The position numbers and the translations under genes were made by a program. Shown here piece by piece: positions 60,547-64,000 of a DNA stretch of 64,000 nucleotides. Under the pieces are notes generated by a model. That model did not search any database, was not told where the DNA came from, and saw nothing but the letters and a program-made list of their open reading frames with translations. Position 1 is the stretch's first letter, and the number at the start of each line of letters is the position of its first letter. The stretch comes from an uncultured Acetatifactor sp. (GTDB taxonomy: Bacteria > Bacillota > Clostridia > Lachnospirales > Lachnospiraceae), in contig NZ_CAJUCP010000003.1 in the NCBI RefSeq assembly GCF_910585425.1, positions 1-64,000 of the forward strand, written 5' to 3'.

Positions 60547-61515
60547 ATGAACAGTCTTGTGTCTATAATTGTGCCCGTATATAATGTTGAAAACTTTTTG
60601 GAGGAATGTATTAATTCAATTAGGAAGCAAACATATAGAAATATTGAGATAATACTTGTAAATGACGGTTCTACGGATTCGTCTGGATTGATTTGTCATA
60701 AACATGAACAATTTGATCAAAGGATAAAAGTTATAGATAAACAGAATGGAGGGCTTTCAAGTGCAAGAAACATGGGAATCGAAGCTGCTTCTGGCGAAAT
60801 ACTTTCATTCATTGATAGTGATGACTTTATTGAAAAAAACATGATTGAATTGCTTGTGACAAATTTGCTTGGTGTAGACGCAGATATTAGCTGTTGTAAT
60901 TATGATGTTTATAATGAAAGTTCTCGATATGTGTCATTACATTTTTCACCTGTAGTGGAAAAGCAGATATATTCTTCAGAGGAGTCAGTAAACCTCTTGC
61001 TAAGAGAGGACTACTTTAAATGTTATGCATGGAATAAAGTTTATAAAAAAAAATTATTTGATAGCATAAGATACCCAGAAGGGAGGCTCTTTGAAGATAT
61101 TATTACATCATATTATTTGTTAAAGAAAAGTGACAGAATAGTATTCATTAATTTACCGTTATACCATTATAGGGAACGTACAAATTCAATAACAAAAAGT
61201 AAATTTAATGAAAAAAAATATGATATCTTGCAATCGATTGATTCAATCCTTTTAGAAAATAAAAATAATAAGGAAATAATTTTGGGCTGCATAGTTTATT
61301 ATTTATATTTTATTGATGATATGATTCTGGCCTGCTATTGGGATGAAAATGTCTACAGAAAATTTCGTAGAATTGTGAAAGTCAATATGGAAGAGGTGAA
61401 GAGAAGCTGTATATATAACATGAAAAGAAAAGGGCAGATTCTGTTGTGTGTATATTTTCCAAATGTATATAGATTTTTATACAGGATAGCAAAATGCTCC
61501 ATAAATAGAGGATGA
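60547..61515 (+). CDS. Family 2 glycosyltransferase
   Basis: About 322 residues from MNSLVSIIVPVYNVENFLEECINSI at 60547, behind GGAAGGGG; a GTG at 60538 is in frame. GT-A motifs: EIILVNDGSTDSSG, GGLSSARNMGIEAASGEILSFIDSDDFI (D-x-D). It transfers a sugar in the cytoplasm for the capsule repeat unit. The end overlaps the next start by 4 bases. Confidence 0.92.
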   Translation: MNSLVSIIVPVYNVENFLEECINSIRKQTYRNIEIILVNDGSTDSSGLICHKHEQFDQRIKVIDKQNGGLSSARNMGIEAASGEILSFIDSDDFIEKNMIELLVTNLLGVDADISCCNYDVYNESSRYVSLHFSPVVEKQIYSSEESVNLLLREDYFKCYAWNKVYKKKLFDSIRYPEGRLFEDIITSYYLLKKSDRIVFINLPLYHYRERTNSITKSKFNEKKYDILQSIDSILLENKNNKEIILGCIVYYLYFIDDMILACYWDENVYRKFRRIVKVNMEEVKRSCIYNMKRKGQILLCVYFPNVYRFLYRIAKCSINRG

Positions 61516-62606
61516 GTATGAGTAGAATATTGTTTGTTATAGATGGTCTATCAAAGGGAGGGGCTGAACGGGTCACAACATGGTTAGCAAATCAGTTCTC
61601 TGAATTGACGGATACAAATGTTACGCTTCTGGTGAATTTTAAATTTGATGGAGAATATCCAATCAACAAAAATGTTAAGATAATATACATTGAGAGTCAG
61701 ATAACTGATTCAGAGAGGATTGTTCGAATATATAAGAAAATCAGATATATATTCCATGTTATCAAGGAAGGTAATTTTGAAGCTGTTATTTCGTTGGCAA
61801 TGCCACAGCTTAACTGTTATATTTCACTTGCATGTTTAAGATATGGAGTGAGATTGATTGTGTCCGAGAGGAACGATCCACAGAAATATCCCCCAAATAA
61901 ATTTTTGCGATTGGGAAGGTATTTCTGCTACTTTATTGCTGAATCTGTTGTGTTTCAGACACAGGGAGCGAAACAGTTTTTTCCTAAATATGTCCAAAAA
62001 AAGGGTTATTTAATTGATAATCCACTTATGGATAATTTACCTGTCCCATATGTTGGAGAGAGAAATACAGATATAGTTAATTTCTGCAGATTGACCAAAC
62101 AAAAGAACTTGACTATGTTAATAGATGCCTTTTCTATCGTATATAAAAAGCATCCCGAAATGAACCTAAAAATTTTTGGTGATGGGGAGTTACATGATTC
62201 GCTTGTAGAGTATATAAAGGAATTAGGTTTAAGTAGGAAAATATTCATTCTACCATTTATTAGCAACATTCATGAAGTAATTCTAAAGGCTTCGATGTAC
62301 GTTTCCTCATCAGACTATGAGGGTGTGAGTAATTCGATGTTAGAAGCTATGGCGATAGGCTTGCCTTGTATATGTACTGATTGCCCTCCGGGAGGAGCTA
62401 GAGAATTTATAATAAATAGAAAGAATGGAATATTGACCACTGTAGGAGATGTAACACAACTTTCACAGGCAATGCTGGAAATAATAGATAATCCAGATTT
62501 TCAGATGCAGATTGGTAAATCTGCACAAAATATTTCGACTAGATTAAATAGTGATAAAATATTTTTGTGTTGGAAGAAAGTGATTTTTAAAAATAGGAGA
62601 AAGTAA
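61512..62606 (+). CDS. Family 4 glycosyltransferase
   Basis: 364 residues, GT-B fold. GLSKGGAERVTTWLANQFSELTD at the N-terminus, VNFCRLTKQKNLTMLIDAFSIVYKKHPEMNLKIFGDGELHDSL and SSDYEGVSNSMLEAMAIGLPCICTDCPPGGARE at the C-terminus. The start overlaps the GT2 gene (ATGA). One of two GT4 enzymes here. Confidence 0.93.
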   Translation: MSMSRILFVIDGLSKGGAERVTTWLANQFSELTDTNVTLLVNFKFDGEYPINKNVKIIYIESQITDSERIVRIYKKIRYIFHVIKEGNFEAVISLAMPQLNCYISLACLRYGVRLIVSERNDPQKYPPNKFLRLGRYFCYFIAESVVFQTQGAKQFFPKYVQKKGYLIDNPLMDNLPVPYVGERNTDIVNFCRLTKQKNLTMLIDAFSIVYKKHPEMNLKIFGDGELHDSLVEYIKELGLSRKIFILPFISNIHEVILKASMYVSSSDYEGVSNSMLEAMAIGLPCICTDCPPGGAREFIINRKNGILTTVGDVTQLSQAMLEIIDNPDFQMQIGKSAQNISTRLNSDKIFLCWKKVIFKNRRK

Positions 62607-62607
62607 A

Positions 62608-63474
62608 ATGGGGATAAAAGCTAAGCTAGGGAGAGTGTTGCCTGACAGTCTGTACCTTAAACTACAATATAAAAATATAATGGGAAGACAATTAGATTTG
62701 AAGAATCCTAAAACATTTAATGAGAAGCTTCAGTGGTTGAAAATATATGACCATGATTCGAGGTATATTCAATATGTTGATAAGTATGAAGTTAAAAATA
62801 TAGTATATCAAAAAATAGGTAAACAATATATTATTCCTACATTAGGAGTGTGGGACAAAGTTGAAGATATAGATTTTTCTATATTGCCAAAGCAGTTTGT
62901 TCTAAAATGTACACATGATAGCGGAGGAGTTATTGTGTGCAGGGATAAAGAAAAATTAGATGTAGAGACTGTTAGAAAGAAATTAAAGAAATCATTAAAA
63001 AATAATTATTATTGGGGGGTAAGAGAATGGCCTTATAAAAAAGTTAGACCGCGTATAATAGCAGAAGAGTATAAAGCTGATAAAAATGATGGTTTAGTGG
63101 ATTATAAGCTGTTTTGCTTTGGAGGAAAGGTAGATAACATCATGGTTGTACGGGGGAGAGCCAATGGCAAACCACTTTTTTATCATTTTAATAAAGAATG
63201 GGAGCTTTGTAGATTCAATCGTCTGACAAGATCACTGCCAGAAGGTTACGTGGAAGAGAAGCCATTATTTATAGACGAAATGATAAACATTGCTGAGAAA
63301 CTAAGTGAAGGTTTTATCCATGTCCGCATTGACTTATACGAATGTGACGGTAGGATTTATTTCGGAGAATATACATTATATAATCAAAGCGGCTGGGAAA
63401 CAGGGTTTGATGATTATTCCGATGGATACTTGGGAAGCTTGATTGATTTGCCTAAAAAGAATAGTAGGAGGTAA
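62608..63474 (+). CDS. TupA-like ATP-grasp protein
   Basis: 288 residues. Family markers: NPKTFNEKLQWLKIYDHDSRYIQYVDKYEVKNIVYQKIG, FVLKCTHDSGGVIVCRDKEKLD, YKLFCFGGKVDNIMVV, and the tail FIHVRIDLYECDGRIYFGEYTLYNQSGWETGF. TupA-type ATP-grasp enzymes attach amino acid-like or related groups to cell-surface teichuronopeptide/polysaccharide. RBS AGGAG; starts 2 bases after the GT4 stop. Confidence 0.9.
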   Translation: MGIKAKLGRVLPDSLYLKLQYKNIMGRQLDLKNPKTFNEKLQWLKIYDHDSRYIQYVDKYEVKNIVYQKIGKQYIIPTLGVWDKVEDIDFSILPKQFVLKCTHDSGGVIVCRDKEKLDVETVRKKLKKSLKNNYYWGVREWPYKKVRPRIIAEEYKADKNDGLVDYKLFCFGGKVDNIMVVRGRANGKPLFYHFNKEWELCRFNRLTRSLPEGYVEEKPLFIDEMINIAEKLSEGFIHVRIDLYECDGRIYFGEYTLYNQSGWETGFDDYSDGYLGSLIDLPKKNSRR

Positions 63475-63482
63475 TGATTTGT

Positions 63483-64000
63483 ATGCTTTACAATGATACA
63501 CAAAATAGAATATCCGTAAATGTTAATATTGGACATTTGACTCCATCTGAATTGTTGAAAGGGCATGTTATTCTTATTACAGGAGCTACAGGAGGAATGG
63601 GGAAGGCGATATCAAAAAAATGTGTAACGCAAGGGGCAAAGGTTATCTTGGCAGATAAAGAAGAAAGAAAGTTGCATGAGCTTCAGAAAGAAATAGGGTA
63701 CGCTTCGCATTCTGTTTGTTTTGACATAAGAGATATATCACAATACCACCATGTTTTTGAAGATGCTGATGCTTTTTTTGGAAATATTGATTGTATTGTA
63801 AATAATGCAGGGGTGAGCTATCACGAAGGCGATTTTATGAATGTAACTGAGGAATCTTGGGATGTTCAGATGGAAATCAACTTGAAAGCACCGTATTTTT
63901 TGACACAAGAATGGATTCGCTATTATAGGCGTAAAAACATGAAATCTGGTAGAATTGTAATGATGGCTTCTGATACAAGTGGGATGGGTAGCACAATTCC
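63483..64000 (+). CDS. SDR family oxidoreductase, partial at the right edge
   Basis: 172 codons seen before the window ends. Starts MLYNDTQNRISV at 63483 with GTAGGAGG upstream. NAD-binding motif LITGATGGMGKAISKK (T-G-x3-G-x-G), NNAG motif VNNAGVSYHE and the Ser of the active site in VMMASDTSG; the catalytic Tyr-x-x-x-Lys lies beyond the edge. Probably makes a modified nucleotide sugar for this locus. Confidence 0.88.
   Translation, partial: MLYNDTQNRISVNVNIGHLTPSELLKGHVILITGATGGMGKAISKKCVTQGAKVILADKEERKLHELQKEIGYASHSVCFDIRDISQYHHVFEDADAFFGNIDCIVNNAGVSYHEGDFMNVTEESWDVQMEINLKAPYFLTQEWIRYYRRKNMKSGRIVMMASDTSGMGSTI

Overview
The window looks like part of a chromosome from a gut Lachnospiraceae-type Clostridia. 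Signs of this are an aspS-gatCAB operon under a T-box leader, YesM/YesN-LplABC style sugar uptake, AgrC/LytTR signalling remnants, DUF6106/DUF3892/DUF1062 family proteins, an Hsp33 chaperone, a short flagellin and sigma-A type promoters. Most of the sequence is GC-rich with strong codon bias, which produces many long antisense shadow frames. Three stretches are clearly more AT-rich: about 1-2660, 8050-9050 and 35100-36660. From about 55250 to the right edge the sequence is very AT-rich. No rRNA, tRNA or CRISPR array was seen.

Left part (1-2700): a decayed quorum-sensing/export locus. A LytTR regulator lacks its receiver domain. A GHKL sensor kinase lacks its last strand because a deletion fused it out of frame to an ABC exporter that keeps only its ATPase half. 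2715-5512 is a polar amino-acid ABC importer on the minus strand with a seven-unit repeat linker in its lipoprotein. 5848-11853 holds a sulfatase, a small (p)ppGpp synthetase, a disrupted PIN-toxin locus, a mobile cassette carrying an acetyltransferase, and small accessory enzymes. 11989-20643 is a carbohydrate block: LplABC-like importer (minus), divergent YesM/YesN two-component system (the regulator is frameshifted in a G run) and a fucose/arabinose isomerase family enzyme.

Middle part (20900-34127): a 37-residue membrane peptide, a glycosyltransferase with helical repeats, HisC, a small exporter, a secreted unit of lipoprotein, M6-like metalloprotease and membrane-anchored Gly-rich protein, a methyltransferase, Hsp33, NAD synthetase, and a MarR-flavodoxin operon with a textbook operator/promoter. 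34325-38530 holds small DUF proteins, an AlbA_2 (Schlafen-type) ATP-binding regulator with three phased promoter repeats, a DMT transporter and an FMN-bind-like anchored protein. 38775-48838 is core metabolism: dapF, T-box-aspS-gatC-gatA-gatB, a DUF6106 protein and guaB. 48944-53937 holds an amidohydrolase, an atypical flagellin, and a chemoreceptor overlapping an FMN-binding lipoprotein.

Right part (54392-64000): an orphan AbiEi-type antitoxin sits at the edge of a surface-polysaccharide locus. That locus has a UDP-sugar epimerase, GT4 and GT2 transferases, a HAD-domain protein, an EpsG/Wzy-like polymerase, a TupA-like ATP-grasp protein and an SDR enzyme cut by the window edge.

The most striking non-coding finding is a 667-bp cassette (8333-8999) with perfect 12-bp inverted ends and an 8-bp target duplication. 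It carries only a GNAT gene and splits a PIN-toxin reading frame; removing it restores the frame exactly. Next are a dispersed 66-69 bp palindromic repeat that supplies the C-terminus of a flavodoxin, and a pair of mutually inverted palindromes in front of the AbiEi gene.
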